From assembly GCF_000564855.1 (NCBI RefSeq), contig NZ_AYXG01000109.1, positions 23,558 through 87,557 of the forward strand: a DNA stretch of 64,000 nt, given 5' to 3'. The position numbers and the translations under genes are program-made. This DNA comes from Actinokineospora spheciospongiae. GTDB taxonomy: Bacteria > Actinomycetota > Actinomycetes > Mycobacteriales > Pseudonocardiaceae. Numbering within the stretch: position 1 is the first letter of the stretch; every line of letters starts with the position of its first letter. This document shows positions 7,798 to 16,958 of this stretch, one piece after another. Under the pieces are notes generated by a model, which saw nothing but the letters and a program-made list of their open reading frames with translations, was not told the DNA's origin and ran no database searches.

Positions 7798-8595
7798 ATG
7801 CGCATCACTCGTTCCTGGGCCGTGGCCCTGCTCACGGCCCTGTCGATCCTCGGGCTGGCGTCCCCCGCGCTCGCCGCCCCCACCGCCGCGGGCAGGTACG
7901 TCGCCCTCGGCGACTCCTACTCCTCCGGCCTCGGCGCGGGCAGCTACGGCAGCAGCGGCAACTGCAAGCGCAGCAGCAACTCCTACGCCCAGTTGTGGGC
8001 CAACGCGCACGCGCCGTCGTCGTTCGCGTTCGTCGCCTGCTCCGGCGCCGTCACCTCGGACGTCACCAACAACCAGCTCTCCGCCCTCACCTCCACCACC
8101 GCCCTGGTCACCATCTCCGTCGGCGGCAACGACGCGGGCTTCGCCAACGTCATGACCGACTGCAACCTCGGGTCGGACTCCGCCTGCGTCGCGGGCAACA
8201 ACGCCGCGCAGAACTTCGCCCGCACCGCCCTGCCCGGGCGGCTGAACACCGTGTACTCCCAGATCCGCACCCGCGCCCCCTCGGCCAGGGTGGTCGTCAT
8301 GGGCTACCCGCGCATCTACAAGCTCGGCGGCTCCTGCGCCATCGGGCTCAGCGAGACCAAGCGCGCCGCCATCAACCAGTCCTCCGACGTGCTCGCGGGC
8401 GTCATCTCCTCGGCCGCCTCCGCGCACGGCTTCACCTTCGTCGACGGCCGCAACGCCTTCGCGGGCCACGAGATCTGCGCCTCCGGCACCCGCTGGATCA
8501 ACAGCGTCAGTCTCCCGATCGCCGAGTCCTACCACCCGAACAGCGCGGGCCAGAACGGCGGCTACTATGCCGCGCTCCGCGCCGTCACGGGCTGA
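7798..8595 (+). CDS. Secreted SGNH/GDSL-family hydrolase (lipase-esterase)
   Basis: A 265-residue precursor with a signal peptide ending at ASPALA-A near residue 27. The mature enzyme has SGNH block I (ALGDSYSSG, catalytic Ser40), block III (SVGGNDAGF) and block V (SYHPNSAGQ, catalytic His246). Six cysteines in the mature part probably form disulfides, as in the Streptomyces extracellular lipase/SGNH esterases such as SCO1725-like enzymes. It probably hydrolyses ester bonds of lipids or polysaccharide decorations outside the cell. GGAGG lies 8 bp before the ATG. It is monocistronic and ends in a strong hairpin. Confidence 0.93.
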   Translation: MRITRSWAVALLTALSILGLASPALAAPTAAGRYVALGDSYSSGLGAGSYGSSGNCKRSSNSYAQLWANAHAPSSFAFVACSGAVTSDVTNNQLSALTSTTALVTISVGGNDAGFANVMTDCNLGSDSACVAGNNAAQNFARTALPGRLNTVYSQIRTRAPSARVVVMGYPRIYKLGGSCAIGLSETKRAAINQSSDVLAGVISSAASAHGFTFVDGRNAFAGHEICASGTRWINSVSLPIAESYHPNSAGQNGGYYAALRAVTG

Positions 8596-8600
8596 ACCAC

Positions 8601-8648
8601 GACACCAGGAGGCCGCCCCGACCCCGGTCGAGGTGGCCTCCTGGTGTC
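8601..8648. terminator. Bidirectional hairpin terminator
   Basis: A 14-bp perfect inverted repeat (GACACCAGGAGGCC and its complement) encloses a 20-base loop, between the convergent ends of the SGNH hydrolase and the PIN-remnant gene. The second arm overlaps the last codons and stop of the latter. Confidence 0.75.
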
Positions 8649-8847
8649 AGAGCAGGCCTGTCCTGCGCGCCCAGCGGTCGAAACCCGAGCCGTCGCAAGG
8701 AAGCCGCATTCCCGTGTCGCGGGGCACGTCCACGATGTTGCCCGCGCCTCCTGCGGTCAGCTTGCCCGCCCGATGGGCGCGGGCGAGCAGCCACAGCGTC
8801 CCGTGCGCATCGAGGCCGTGGCTGCGCGCGACGCCCTTCGCGCTCAC
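8647..8847 (-). pseudogene. C-terminal remnant of a PIN-like (DUF3368/COG2405-type) toxin
   Basis: A 66-codon frame whose GTG start overlaps the stop of the XRE-ImmA gene (GTGA). The peptide contains ARSHGLDAHGTLWLLARAH and DTGMRL, which resemble the last third of DUF3368-type PIN proteins (GTLGLLLRAKRxG and LRxxGFR). The N-terminal part, with the Asp residues that bind metal in PIN nucleases, is absent. XRE-ImmA proteins are often paired with such PIN proteins in actinobacteria as toxin-antitoxin-like modules. I infer that the toxin was shortened by a deletion that left its tail coupled to the protease gene. It could instead be a small functional protein in its own right. Confidence 0.55.
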
Positions 8848-9899
8848 GCTCCGGGTGCCTCGGGAAGGTCCTCCCCGGTGATCTGGCCGTGCATCAGCTC
8901 CACCGCCCGGGATGAGGTGATCAGCCGCCGGTGCCACGCCTTCACCACGGCGGTCGCGTAGCTCGGTGGCACGCGCACCCCGTCCAGGTCGGGTTGGGGC
9001 GTCCACCCCAGGGCTTCCTGGAACTCGACGCGGGTCGGGGTGCTCGACCGCAGCTTCGCCGCTCCCTGCCTGGTCGCCACGCCCGCCTGCTCTGCCTGCC
9101 GGACCGCGAGCGACCACGAGGTCCGGTAGCGGGCGGCGAGTTCGACCAGGGCCGGGCGTCCGACAGCGTCCCCGACCGCGCGGACCGAGTCGACCGGCAG
9201 CAACAGCTCGGCCGCGAAGGCGTCGACGAGGTCTTCCCGGTCGACGCCCAGGCGCAGGTCCGTCGAGTAGGCGTCGCCGAGCACCATGTGGCCCAGTTCG
9301 TGTGCCGCGGTGCTCCGGCGCCTGCCGGGGTCCTGGGAGAGGCCGACCACGGCGACCGCGATGTCCCCGTCGACCAGTGACGCACCGTCTCCGGGGAGAT
9401 CGGTGACCAGCACCAGTTGCCCCGCCCGCGCGCAGATCGACATGAGGCTGGGGATCGGTTCGTCACCCAGGCCGAGGTGCGTCCGCAACCAGCCCGCTGC
9501 GCGGCGGGCTCCGGCCGCGTCGGTGACCGGCACCGGGCTGGTGATCGCCGCTGCGGGCCGGAAGTCGCCGAGTTCGACGACTTGGCGCACGTCTCGCAGC
9601 CACGCCGTCAGGCGTGCGTCCAACCGGTAGGCGTCTCGGGCGCCCGCGGTGTCCGTGTCGGCGGTGAGCGGTGCGCGGCGCGAGATCGCCGGCGGCCGTG
9701 CCTCCAGGAAATGGCTCATGGGGACACCGAGCGCGGTGGCGAGTCTTCCCAGTTCCAGCGCGTCCACTCGCCGATCCCCGGATTCGATCTTCGCCACCTT
9801 GCTGCGCTCCAACCCCACGAGGCGCGCCAACCGGTCCTGGGACAACCCGGCCGCGAGGCGGGCTTCCCGAACGCGCTCGCCGAGGAACGACCACTCCAT
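8844..9899 (-). CDS. XRE-family HTH protein with ImmA/IrrE-type metalloprotease domain
   Basis: A 351-residue two-domain protein. Residues about 4-60 are an XRE helix-turn-helix (LGERVREARLAAGLSQDRLA, then SKVAKIESG). The C-terminal half is a COG2856 zinc protease domain with HELGH at 200-204. In ImmA/IrrE proteins this domain cleaves a partner repressor or antitoxin in response to stress. I choose ATG 9899 over the GTG at 9926 because the latter lies inside a perfect 17-bp palindrome, probably the protein's own operator. The downstream PIN remnant is translationally coupled, suggesting that this was once a toxin-antitoxin-like pair. It stands between the SGNH gene and the acyl-CoA operon and is unrelated to both. 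Confidence 0.9.
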   Translation of the reverse strand: MEWSFLGERVREARLAAGLSQDRLARLVGLERSKVAKIESGDRRVDALELGRLATALGVPMSHFLEARPPAISRRAPLTADTDTAGARDAYRLDARLTAWLRDVRQVVELGDFRPAAAITSPVPVTDAAGARRAAGWLRTHLGLGDEPIPSLMSICARAGQLVLVTDLPGDGASLVDGDIAVAVVGLSQDPGRRRSTAAHELGHMVLGDAYSTDLRLGVDREDLVDAFAAELLLPVDSVRAVGDAVGRPALVELAARYRTSWSLAVRQAEQAGVATRQGAAKLRSSTPTRVEFQEALGWTPQPDLDGVRVPPSYATAVVKAWHRRLITSSRAVELMHGQITGEDLPEAPGA

Positions 9900-9910
9900 G
9901 CCGCCAGTGT

Positions 9911-9927
9911 TGTGCGAATTTCGCACA
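9911..9927. promoter_or_regulatory. Palindromic operator of the XRE-ImmA gene
   Basis: TGTGCGAATTTCGCACA is a perfect 17-bp palindrome beginning 12 bp upstream of the ATG. XRE regulators usually bind such sites in their own promoter, so autoregulation is likely (inference). Confidence 0.7.
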
Positions 9928-10011
9928 GATCCAAGCGAACCGGCGGCGGACAGGCCGTGTTCAGCCGTTCGGGTGGGTCGTGGGGCTGGAGCCGATCGGG
10001 TGGACGGAATT

Positions 10012-10027
10012 GTTAGTCAGCGCTAAC
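10012..10027. promoter_or_regulatory. TetR operator 1 of the acyl-CoA operon
   Basis: GTTAGTCAGCGCTAAC has the same GTTAG-N6-CTAAC arms as the palindrome before tetR. It lies 41 bp upstream of the accD-like start. Confidence 0.75.
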
Positions 10028-10039
10028 ATCGGAGCCGTA

Positions 10040-10055
10040 GTTAACGGCGACTAAC
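10040..10055. promoter_or_regulatory. TetR operator 2 of the acyl-CoA operon
   Basis: GTTAACGGCGACTAAC has the same arms and spacing with one change (GTTAA). It begins 28 bp after the first site, so the two operators lie on nearly the same face of the helix, and it ends 13 bp before the start codon, next to the Shine-Dalgarno GGCGGGA. Confidence 0.7.
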
Positions 10056-10068
10056 GGCGGGATATGCG

Positions 10069-11682
10069 ATGGACGCGCCTGTGCTGCGCAGTGGGGTCGA
10101 CGAGGGCGCGGAGGGGTTCGCCGACAACGTCGAGCAGCACTCGGCCCTGGTCGAGGACCTGCGGCGGCGCCTCGACACCGCGGCGCTCGGCGGCCCCGAG
10201 CGGGCCAGGGACAAGCACGTCGCCCGGGGGAAGCTGCTGCCCCGGGAGCGGGTGGACACGCTCCTCGACCCCGGCTCCCCCTTCCTGGAACTCTCACCCC
10301 TCGCCGCCACCGGCCTCTACGGCGACGAGGCGCCCGCCGCCGGGGTGATCACCGGGGTGGGGCGGGTGTCCGGGCGCGAGGTGGTCGTGGTGGCCAACGA
10401 CGCCACCGTCAAGGGCGGCACCTACTACCCGATGACCGTCAAGAAGCACCTGCGCGCCCAGGAGGTCGCCCTCCAGAACAACCTGCCGTGCGTCTACCTG
10501 GTCGACTCCGGCGGCGCGTTCCTGCCCGCCCAGGACGACGTCTTCCCCGACCGGGAACACTTCGGGCGGATCTTCTACAACCAGGCCACCATGTCCGCCC
10601 GCGGCATCCCGCAGATCGCCGCCGTCCTCGGCTCCTGCACCGCGGGCGGCGCCTACGTCCCGGCCATGAGCGACGAGGCCGTGATCGTCCGCAACCAGGG
10701 CACCATCTTCCTCGGCGGGCCGCCCCTGGTGAAGGCCGCCACCGGCGAGGTCGTCACCGCGGAGGAACTCGGCGGCGGCGACGTGCACTCGCGCACCTCC
10801 GGCGTCACCGACCACCTCGCCGACGACGACGCGCACGCCCTGCGCATCGTCCGCTCCATCGTCAGCACCCTCGGCCCGCGCGCGCCCAAGCCGTGGGACG
10901 TGCTGCCCACCGAGGAACCCGCCGTCGACCCGGCCACCCTCTACGGCGCCGTGCCCACCGACTCGCGCACCCCCTACGACGTGCGCGAGGTCATCGCCCG
11001 CGTCGTCGACGGCAGCCGGTTCCGCGAGTTCAAGAAGGAGTACGGCGCCACCCTCGTCACCGGCTTCGCCCGCGTCCACGGGCACCCGGTGGGCATCGTG
11101 GCCAACAACGGCGTGCTCTTCGCCGAATCCGCCATGAAGGGCGCGCACTTCATCGAACTCTGCGACCAGCGCAGCATCCCCCTGCTCTACCTGCAGAACA
11201 TCACCGGCTTCATGGTCGGCCGCGACTACGAGGCGGGCGGCATCGCCAAGCACGGCGCCAAGATGGTCACCGCCACCGCCTGCGCCCGCGTGCCCAAGTT
11301 CACCGTCGTCATCGGCGGCAGCTTCGGCGCGGGCAACTACTCGATGTGCGGGCGGGCATACTCACCCCGCTTCCTGTGGATGTGGCCCAACGCGCGCATC
11401 TCCGTCATGGGCGGCGAGCAGGCCGCGGCCGTGCTGTCCACCGTCCGCCGCGACGGCGTCGAAGCCCGCGGCGGCGAGTGGTCCGCGGCCGAGGAAGAGG
11501 CGTTCCGCGAACCCATCCGCCGCCAGTACGAGGAGCAGGGCAACCCCTACTACTCCACCGCCCGGCTCTGGGACGACGGCGTGATCGACCCCGCCGACAC
11601 CCGCCAGGTCCTCGGCCTGGCCCTCTCCGCCGCGGCCAACGCGCCGCTCGAACCCGTCCGCTACGGCGTCTTCCGGATGTGA
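10069..11682 (+). CDS. accD1: Acyl-CoA carboxylase carboxyltransferase subunit (methylcrotonyl-CoA carboxylase beta type)
   Basis: A 537-residue carboxyltransferase that passes CO2 from carboxybiotin to an acyl-CoA. It starts with a short N-terminal helix and the [21 protein letters not shown] segment typical of methylcrotonyl-CoA carboxylase beta subunits. Further hallmarks are the crotonase-fold halves with [16 protein letters not shown] and, in the second half, [24 protein letters not shown] and [16 protein letters not shown]. The [13 protein letters not shown] pattern is characteristic of the MCC-beta/AccD1 branch rather than propionyl-CoA carboxylases. It is the first gene of a three-gene overlapping operon with its alpha subunit and an acyl-CoA dehydrogenase, the same order as M. 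tuberculosis accD1-accA1-fadE19. Leucine breakdown is the likely pathway. Confidence 0.9.
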   Translation: MDAPVLRSGVDEGAEGFADNVEQHSALVEDLRRRLDTAALGGPERARDKHVARGKLLPRERVDTLLDPGSPFLELSPLAATGLYGDEAPAAGVITGVGRVSGREVVVVANDATVKGGTYYPMTVKKHLRAQEVALQNNLPCVYLVDSGGAFLPAQDDVFPDREHFGRIFYNQATMSARGIPQIAAVLGSCTAGGAYVPAMSDEAVIVRNQGTIFLGGPPLVKAATGEVVTAEELGGGDVHSRTSGVTDHLADDDAHALRIVRSIVSTLGPRAPKPWDVLPTEEPAVDPATLYGAVPTDSRTPYDVREVIARVVDGSRFREFKKEYGATLVTGFARVHGHPVGIVANNGVLFAESAMKGAHFIELCDQRSIPLLYLQNITGFMVGRDYEAGGIAKHGAKMVTATACARVPKFTVVIGGSFGAGNYSMCGRAYSPRFLWMWPNARISVMGGEQAAAVLSTVRRDGVEARGGEWSAAEEEAFREPIRRQYEEQGNPYYSTARLWDDGVIDPADTRQVLGLALSAAANAPLEPVRYGVFRM

Positions 11683-11687
11683 TCGCA

Positions 11688-13673
11688 GTGTTCAGCACGG
11701 TCCTCATCGCCAACCGCGGCGAGATCGCGGTCCGGGTGATCGCCACCCTCCGCCGCCTCGGCATCCGCTCGGTCGCGGTCCACAGCGACGCCGACGCGTC
11801 CGCCCGGCACGTCCGCGAAGCCGACGAAGCCGTCCACATCGGACCGGCCGCCGCCCGCGACAGCTACCTGTCCACCGAGAAGGTCATCGCCGCCGCCCGG
11901 CTGACCGGCGCCGAGGCCGTCCACCCCGGCTACGGCTTCCTCGCCGAGAACGCCGCCTTCGCCCGCGCCTGCGCCGACGCCGGACTGGTCTTCATCGGCC
12001 CGCCCCCCGGCGCCATCGAGGCCATGGGCGACAAGATCCGCGCCAAGCTCACCGTCACCGCCGCGGGCGTCCCGGTCGTGCCCGGCCGCACCGAACCCGG
12101 CATGACCGACGACGACCTGGTCGCCGCCGCGACCGAGGTCGGCTACCCGGTGCTGCTCAAACCGTCCGCGGGCGGCGGCGGCAAGGGCATGCGGCTCGTC
12201 GAGACCGCCGCCGGGCTCACCGCCGCCATCGAGTCGGCCCGGCGCGAGGCCCGCGGCTCCTTCGGCGACGACACGCTCCTGGTGGAGCGGTTCGTGCAGC
12301 GCCCCCGGCACATCGAGATCCAGGTCCTCGCCGACACCCACGGCGGCGCCATCCACCTCGGCGAACGCGAGTGCAGCCTCCAGCGGCGACACCAGAAGAT
12401 CATCGAAGAGGCGCCCTCCCCGCTGCTCGACCCCGCAACCCGCGCCCGCATGGGCCGGGCCGCCGTCGACGCCGCCAAGGCCGTCGACTACACCGGCGCG
12501 GGCACCGTCGAGTTCATCGTCTCCGCCGACCGGCCCGACGAGTTCTTCTTCATGGAGATGAACACCCGCCTGCAGGTCGAACACCCCGTCACCGAACTGG
12601 TCACCGGCCTCGACCTGGTCGAACAGCAGCTCCGCGTCGCCGCCGGGCAACCCCTGGCCCTCACCCAGGACGAGGTCGGGCTCCACGGCCACGCCATCGA
12701 GGCCCGCGTCTACGCCGAAGACCCCGCCGCCGGGTTCCTCCCCACCGGCGGCACCGTCCTGCACCTGCGCGAACCCACCGCCGAGTGGGCCAGGGTCGAC
12801 TCCGGCCTGCGCGTCGGCACCGTCGTCGGCTCCGACTACGACCCCATGCTCGCCAAGGTCATCGCCCACGGCGCCGACCGCACCGAAGCCCTGGCCCGGC
12901 TCTCCTCGGCCCTGGCGGACACGGTGGTCCTCGGCGTCGGCACCAACACCACCTTCCTGCGCGCCCTCCTCGCCGACGAGGACGTGCGCGCGGGCAGGCT
13001 CGACACCCAACTCGTCGAGCGCTCACTCGACCGGCTCACCGGAACCGCCGAAGCCCCGGACGAGGTTTTCGCCGCGGCGGCGCTCGACCGGCTGCTCTCC
13101 CTGCAACCGGTCGGCGCCGCGATCGACCCGTGGGACGTCCCCAACGGCTGGCGACTCGGCCGCCCCGCCCCCCTTGCCCTGCGCCTGACCTGCGGCGACC
13201 GCACCGAAGCCGTGCGCGTCACCGGCACCCCGACCGCCGCCGAGGTCACCGTCGGCGACGGCGGACCGGTGCGCGCCTCGGCGTCCCACGCAGACGACTC
13301 GCTTCGCGTCACCCTGGGCGGCCGGGTCACCCGCCACACCCGCGCCCTGTCCGGGAACACCCTGTGGCTGGCCTCCGCCGGGCACACCTGGGCCGTCACC
13401 GAGCACTCCGCGCTCGACGGCGACCGGGGGACCACCGCCGCGGGCGGCCCCGTCACCAGCCCCATGCCCGGCACCGTCCTCGTGGTGAAGGTCGCGGCGG
13501 GCGAGCACGTGGTGGCCGGACAGCCCCTGCTCGTCGTCGAGGCCATGAAGATGGAGCACACCGTCACCGCCAAGACCGACGGCGTCGTCACCGAACTGCC
13601 CGTCCGGCCCGGCCAACAGGTCGCGCTGGACCAAACCCTGGCCGTGGTCACCCCACCGGAGGACGAGCGATGA
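11688..13673 (+). CDS. accA1: Acyl-CoA carboxylase biotin-carboxylase/carrier subunit (alpha)
   Basis: A 661-residue biotin-dependent subunit. Domains in order: biotin carboxylase N-terminal domain ([13 protein letters not shown]), ATP-grasp ([40 protein letters not shown]), biotin carboxylase C-terminal domain, a linker/BT region, and a C-terminal biotinyl carrier domain with EAMKMEH carrying the biotin lysine at residue 621. It supplies carboxybiotin to the carboxyltransferase encoded just upstream. GTG 11688 gives the usual [11 protein letters not shown] start; an in-frame GTG at 11679 overlapping the upstream stop (GTGA) is an alternative. The stop overlaps the ATG of the next gene. Confidence 0.92.
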   Translation: MFSTVLIANRGEIAVRVIATLRRLGIRSVAVHSDADASARHVREADEAVHIGPAAARDSYLSTEKVIAAARLTGAEAVHPGYGFLAENAAFARACADAGLVFIGPPPGAIEAMGDKIRAKLTVTAAGVPVVPGRTEPGMTDDDLVAAATEVGYPVLLKPSAGGGGKGMRLVETAAGLTAAIESARREARGSFGDDTLLVERFVQRPRHIEIQVLADTHGGAIHLGERECSLQRRHQKIIEEAPSPLLDPATRARMGRAAVDAAKAVDYTGAGTVEFIVSADRPDEFFFMEMNTRLQVEHPVTELVTGLDLVEQQLRVAAGQPLALTQDEVGLHGHAIEARVYAEDPAAGFLPTGGTVLHLREPTAEWARVDSGLRVGTVVGSDYDPMLAKVIAHGADRTEALARLSSALADTVVLGVGTNTTFLRALLADEDVRAGRLDTQLVERSLDRLTGTAEAPDEVFAAAALDRLLSLQPVGAAIDPWDVPNGWRLGRPAPLALRLTCGDRTEAVRVTGTPTAAEVTVGDGGPVRASASHADDSLRVTLGGRVTRHTRALSGNTLWLASAGHTWAVTEHSALDGDRGTTAAGGPVTSPMPGTVLVVKVAAGEHVVAGQPLLVVEAMKMEHTVTAKTDGVVTELPVRPGQQVALDQTLAVVTPPEDER

Positions 13674-14827
13674 TCGACCTGAGCGTTGACGAGGAGCACG
13701 ACGCCCTGCGCGCGACCGTGCGCGAGTTCGCCCGCGAGGAGGTCGCCCCGGTCATCGGCGACCTCTACGAGCGCGAGGAGTTCCCGTACGCGCTCGTGGC
13801 CAAGATGGGCGAGATGGGCCTGTTCGGCCTCCCCATCCCCGAGGAGCACGGCGGCATGGGCGGCGACTACTTCGCCCTGTGCCTGGCCCTGGAAGAACTC
13901 GCCCGCGTCGACTCGTCCGTGGCGATCACCCTGGAGGCGGGCGTGTCGCTGGGCGCCATGCCGCTGTACCGCTTCGGCACCGCCGAGCAGAAGGAACGCT
14001 GGCTGCCCCCTCTGGCGGCGGGAACCGCCCTCGGCGCGTTCGGCCTCACCGAACCGGGCGGCGGCTCCGACGCGGGCGCCACCAAGACCCGCGCCGTCCG
14101 CGACGGCGACTCGTGGGTGGTCAACGGGTCCAAGTCGTTCATCACCAACTCCGGCACCGACATCACCAGCCTGGTCACCGCCACCGCCGTCACCGGCACG
14201 GACGACAACGGCCGCAAGCGCATCTCGGCCATCATCATCCCCTCCGGCACCCCCGGTTTCGAGGTCTCGCGCAAGTACTCCAAGGTCGGCTGGAACGCCT
14301 CCGACACCCGCGGCCTGTCCTTCACCGACGTCCGCGTCCCCGCCGAAAACCTCCTCGGCACCGAAGGCCGCGGCTACGCCCAATTCCTGTCCACACTGGA
14401 CGAAGGCAGGGTGGCGATCGCCGCCCTCTCGGTCGGCCTGGCCCAAGGCTGCGTCGACGAATCACTGACCTACGCCGCCGAACGGTCCGCGTTCGGCCAC
14501 AACATCGGCTCCTACCAGGCCATCCAGTTCAAGATCGCCGACATGGAGGTCCGCACCCACACCGCCCGCCTCGCCTACTACGCCGCGGCCTCGAAGATGC
14601 TGCGCGGCCAACCGTTCAAGAAGGAAGCGGCCATCGCCAAACTGGTCGCCTCCAACGCGGCCATGGACAACGCCCGCGACGCCACGCAGATCTTCGGCGG
14701 CTACGGCTTCATGAACGAGTACCCGGTGGGGCGGTTCTACCGGGACGCGAAGATCCTGGAAATCGGCGAGGGCACGAGCGAGGTGCAGCGCATGCTGATC
14801 GCCCGCGAACTGGGGTTGGCGGGCTGA
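13670..14827 (+). CDS. Acyl-CoA dehydrogenase (FadE19/short-branched-chain type)
   Basis: A 385-residue FAD-dependent dehydrogenase introducing the alpha-beta double bond of acyl-CoA. Visible signatures are [18 protein letters not shown] (FAD/substrate), [16 protein letters not shown] [14 protein letters not shown], and the C-terminal [14 protein letters not shown]. Glu367 in GEGT occupies the catalytic-base position of short/branched-chain acyl-CoA dehydrogenases, which isovaleryl-CoA dehydrogenases lack there. This favours a 2-methylbutyryl/isobutyryl-type or general short-chain substrate. The ATG overlaps the upstream stop (ATGA) behind a GGAGG. As the last gene of the TetR-linked operon, it likely acts before the carboxylase in branched-chain amino-acid catabolism (inferred from gene order). 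Confidence 0.93.
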   Translation: MIDLSVDEEHDALRATVREFAREEVAPVIGDLYEREEFPYALVAKMGEMGLFGLPIPEEHGGMGGDYFALCLALEELARVDSSVAITLEAGVSLGAMPLYRFGTAEQKERWLPPLAAGTALGAFGLTEPGGGSDAGATKTRAVRDGDSWVVNGSKSFITNSGTDITSLVTATAVTGTDDNGRKRISAIIIPSGTPGFEVSRKYSKVGWNASDTRGLSFTDVRVPAENLLGTEGRGYAQFLSTLDEGRVAIAALSVGLAQGCVDESLTYAAERSAFGHNIGSYQAIQFKIADMEVRTHTARLAYYAAASKMLRGQPFKKEAAIAKLVASNAAMDNARDATQIFGGYGFMNEYPVGRFYRDAKILEIGEGTSEVQRMLIARELGLAG

Positions 14828-15151
14828 CCGGGTGACAGCTCCGTGGGTCCACTTCGGTGGCCTGCGGAGCCGCCGATCCGCCACCCGGCCCGTGGCTCGT
14901 CACCCGGCCCGGGTGGCTCGCTGGCTTGTCCCCCCGGCCCAGTGGCACGCCGCGCGACTCATCGGACTGCCGCACGTTCCCGCACTCTGACCGGCCTGGC
15001 ACCCGCGACAGGCCGTTCGGCCTGAAACCCCGAAACTGCGCCCAGGCGATGCGAAAAACCGCTCCCGCAACGATTCCCCCAACCTCGCCACCAGACCCCA
15101 CCCGGCGCGCCACCGCCGCGCAGGCCGGCCAGGCGCGCCCGTCGAGCCGGG
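14828..15151. other. Convergent intergenic region with hairpin
   Basis: This 324-bp stretch lies between the converging acyl-CoA operon and GNAT gene. It has the hairpin at 14838-14870 and otherwise Pro/Arg-codon-like, low-complexity G+C-rich sequence. I see no convincing gene or RNA in it. Confidence 0.5.
14838..14870 (+). terminator. Hairpin terminator with TTCG loop
   Basis: An imperfect inverted repeat (GCTCCG...CCAC, TTCG, GTGG...CGGAGC) starts 11 bp after the acyl-CoA dehydrogenase stop. The stable UUCG tetraloop supports a real hairpin. Confidence 0.65.
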
Positions 15152-16126
15152 TCAGTGCGGGCGGGTCCACGCGTAGTCGCGGCGGGTGGCGAATTCGCGG
15201 TAGCCCGCGCGGGCGAAGGCCGCGCGCATGGGGTGGTTGGCCTGGTCGGTGTCGGAGTGGACGCGGGTGGCTCCGGCGGTGGTCAGGGCTCGGGTGCCGG
15301 TGGTCAGCAGGTGGTCCACGTGGCCTTGGCCGCGGAAGGGTTGGGCCACGCCGATCTCGGCGAGGACGGGGTGGTCGCCGTCGATGAGGGCGGGGACGAC
15401 GTAGCCTGCGGGGTGGCCGTCTGGGGTGAAGCCGATGGTGAACCAGGTGGGGTCGCCGGGGTAGGCGAAGCACTTGTGCAGGCGGTCGGCGGCTTCGGCG
15501 GTGCGGCCCCGGGTGGCTCGGGCGCGGCTGGAGTGGTGGTCCAGGGTGCCGTCGCCGACCTGGGCGAACAGGGTCATCAGGGTGTCCTCGTCCACGTGGC
15601 GGGCCTGGCGGAGTTCCAGGGGGGTCCGGGGCCGCGTTCTCCTCTTCGATACGGGAGAGGGGCCGGCGGGGTGGATCGGGGACAACTTTTGCGGTTGTTC
15701 ACCCGATCGTGTCGCCAGTGGGCTGGTCGGGGTCCATTCCACGCGGACCCGGTCCACCGCGGGGGTGAAGCCCGCTGCGTGCAGGACGTCGGGGATGACG
15801 GGGTCGGGGGTGGTGTCGTCGGGGGTGACCACGTTGCACTCGGCGGTGGGGATGTCGAGGGCCCGGCGGCTGTGGGTGATCAGCTCCACCGCGGCGGTCG
15901 GGTCGGGGGTGGCGAGGAGGTCGAGCATGTGGGGGTGGGTGGCGCCGATCGGGGCCCACCAGGCCAGGGCGGCGGTGACCTCCCCGGCCTCCTCCGCCAG
16001 CCAGCACCACTCCAGGCGGTTGAGGCCGGTGCCGAGGCCGTGGGTGATCATCCGGCGCCAGGCTTCCGCGTCGGGTCTGTGCGAACACAGGGTGGTCAGT
16101 TCCGACTCGTCGCGCAGGGGTCTCAT
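15152..16126 (-). CDS. GNAT-family N-acetyltransferase, 324 aa
   Basis: The ATG at 16126 overlaps by one base the stop of the upstream methyltransferase gene, which selects it over longer frames. The C-terminal half holds a GNAT domain with acetyl-CoA-binding motif A (EIGVAQPFRGQGHVDHLL) followed by the HSDTDQANHPMRAAFARAGYRE segment typical of the family. The N-terminal half looks like a second, degenerate GNAT repeat (AALAWWAPIGATHPHM), so the protein may be a tandem-GNAT. The substrate is unknown. The stop is at the edge of a G+C-rich spacer convergent with the acyl-CoA operon. Confidence 0.82.
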   Translation of the reverse strand: MRPLRDESELTTLCSHRPDAEAWRRMITHGLGTGLNRLEWCWLAEEAGEVTAALAWWAPIGATHPHMLDLLATPDPTAAVELITHSRRALDIPTAECNVVTPDDTTPDPVIPDVLHAAGFTPAVDRVRVEWTPTSPLATRSGEQPQKLSPIHPAGPSPVSKRRTRPRTPLELRQARHVDEDTLMTLFAQVGDGTLDHHSSRARATRGRTAEAADRLHKCFAYPGDPTWFTIGFTPDGHPAGYVVPALIDGDHPVLAEIGVAQPFRGQGHVDHLLTTGTRALTTAGATRVHSDTDQANHPMRAAFARAGYREFATRRDYAWTRPH

Positions 16127-16890
16127 CAGCGGCGGCCGACCACCGCGTAGATCAGGGACTCGCGCGGGTCGCCGTCGCCGGGGGCGGTGTCCGGGTGCCA
16201 CTGGGGGGTCCACACCACGCCTGGTTCGACCAGGTCCAGGCCGTCGATCAGGGCTTCGACCTGGGCTCGGTCGCGGGAGACGCTGGCGCTGCCGGTTTCG
16301 TCGTAGAGGCGGACGGCGCTGTCGTTGTTGGGGTGGCGGGCGTCGCGGGTGCCGTGGGTGATGGCCAGGAAGCTGCCGGGGGCCATCGCCTCGACGTAGC
16401 GGCGGATGGCGGGCATCGGGTCGGGGACGAAGTGCAGCACCGACACCATCAGCACCGCGATCGGCTGCTCCAGGTCGAGCAGCCTGCGCGCCGCCGCTGA
16501 GCCGAGGACGGCGTCCGGGTCGAGCATGTCGGCGAGGACCACCTCGGCCCGGGGGCAGCCCGCGAGTTCGACCTCGCTGTGCGCGACCGCGATCGGGTCG
16601 AGGTCCACGTACAGCACCCGCGCGTCCGGGACCGCCTCGTGCACGTTGCCCACGGTGGGGATGCCCGACCCGAGGTCGAGGAACTGGGTGATGCCCCGGG
16701 CCCGGAAGTACCGGACCGCGCGGCGCAGGAAGTCGCGGTTCTCCCTGGCGGCGGACCGGGCCTCGGGCATGGCCGCGACGATCCGCTCGGCGAAGCGGCG
16801 GTCGGTTTCGAAGTTGCAGGCGCCGCCGAGCAGGTAGTCGTACACCCGGGCGGCGCTGGGCCGGTCGGGGTCCGCCGCCGGTCCTGACAA
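16126..16890 (-). CDS. SAV2177-type (DUF574) SAM-dependent methyltransferase, second copy
   Basis: A 254-residue paralog of the protein at 5356-6165, sharing RPSAARVYDYLLGGACNF, FLDLGSGIPTVGNVHEAVPDAR and ARVLYVDLDPIAVAHSE. The best start is the TTG at 16890 because GGGGAGG lies seven bases upstream. A longer frame to 16983 would run across the divergent promoter and start of the PhaC-like gene. The substrate is unknown. It is translationally coupled to the GNAT gene downstream (TGATG overlap), so the two may modify the same target. Confidence 0.88.
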   Translation of the reverse strand: MSGPAADPDRPSAARVYDYLLGGACNFETDRRFAERIVAAMPEARSAARENRDFLRRAVRYFRARGITQFLDLGSGIPTVGNVHEAVPDARVLYVDLDPIAVAHSEVELAGCPRAEVVLADMLDPDAVLGSAAARRLLDLEQPIAVLMVSVLHFVPDPMPAIRRYVEAMAPGSFLAITHGTRDARHPNNDSAVRLYDETGSASVSRDRAQVEALIDGLDLVEPGVVWTPQWHPDTAPGDGDPRESLIYAVVGRR

Positions 16891-16958
16891 TGTGTACCTC
16901 CCCGGTGACCCTCCGCCCGCATGGATACTAGTGGGTGAACCGAACGTGGGGAGCGGCA

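Noticed and set aside
8585..8794. Minus-strand 69-codon frame downstream of the XRE-ImmA gene
   Set aside because: It is in a different frame from the PIN-like remnant, has an Arg-rich translation and no ribosome site.
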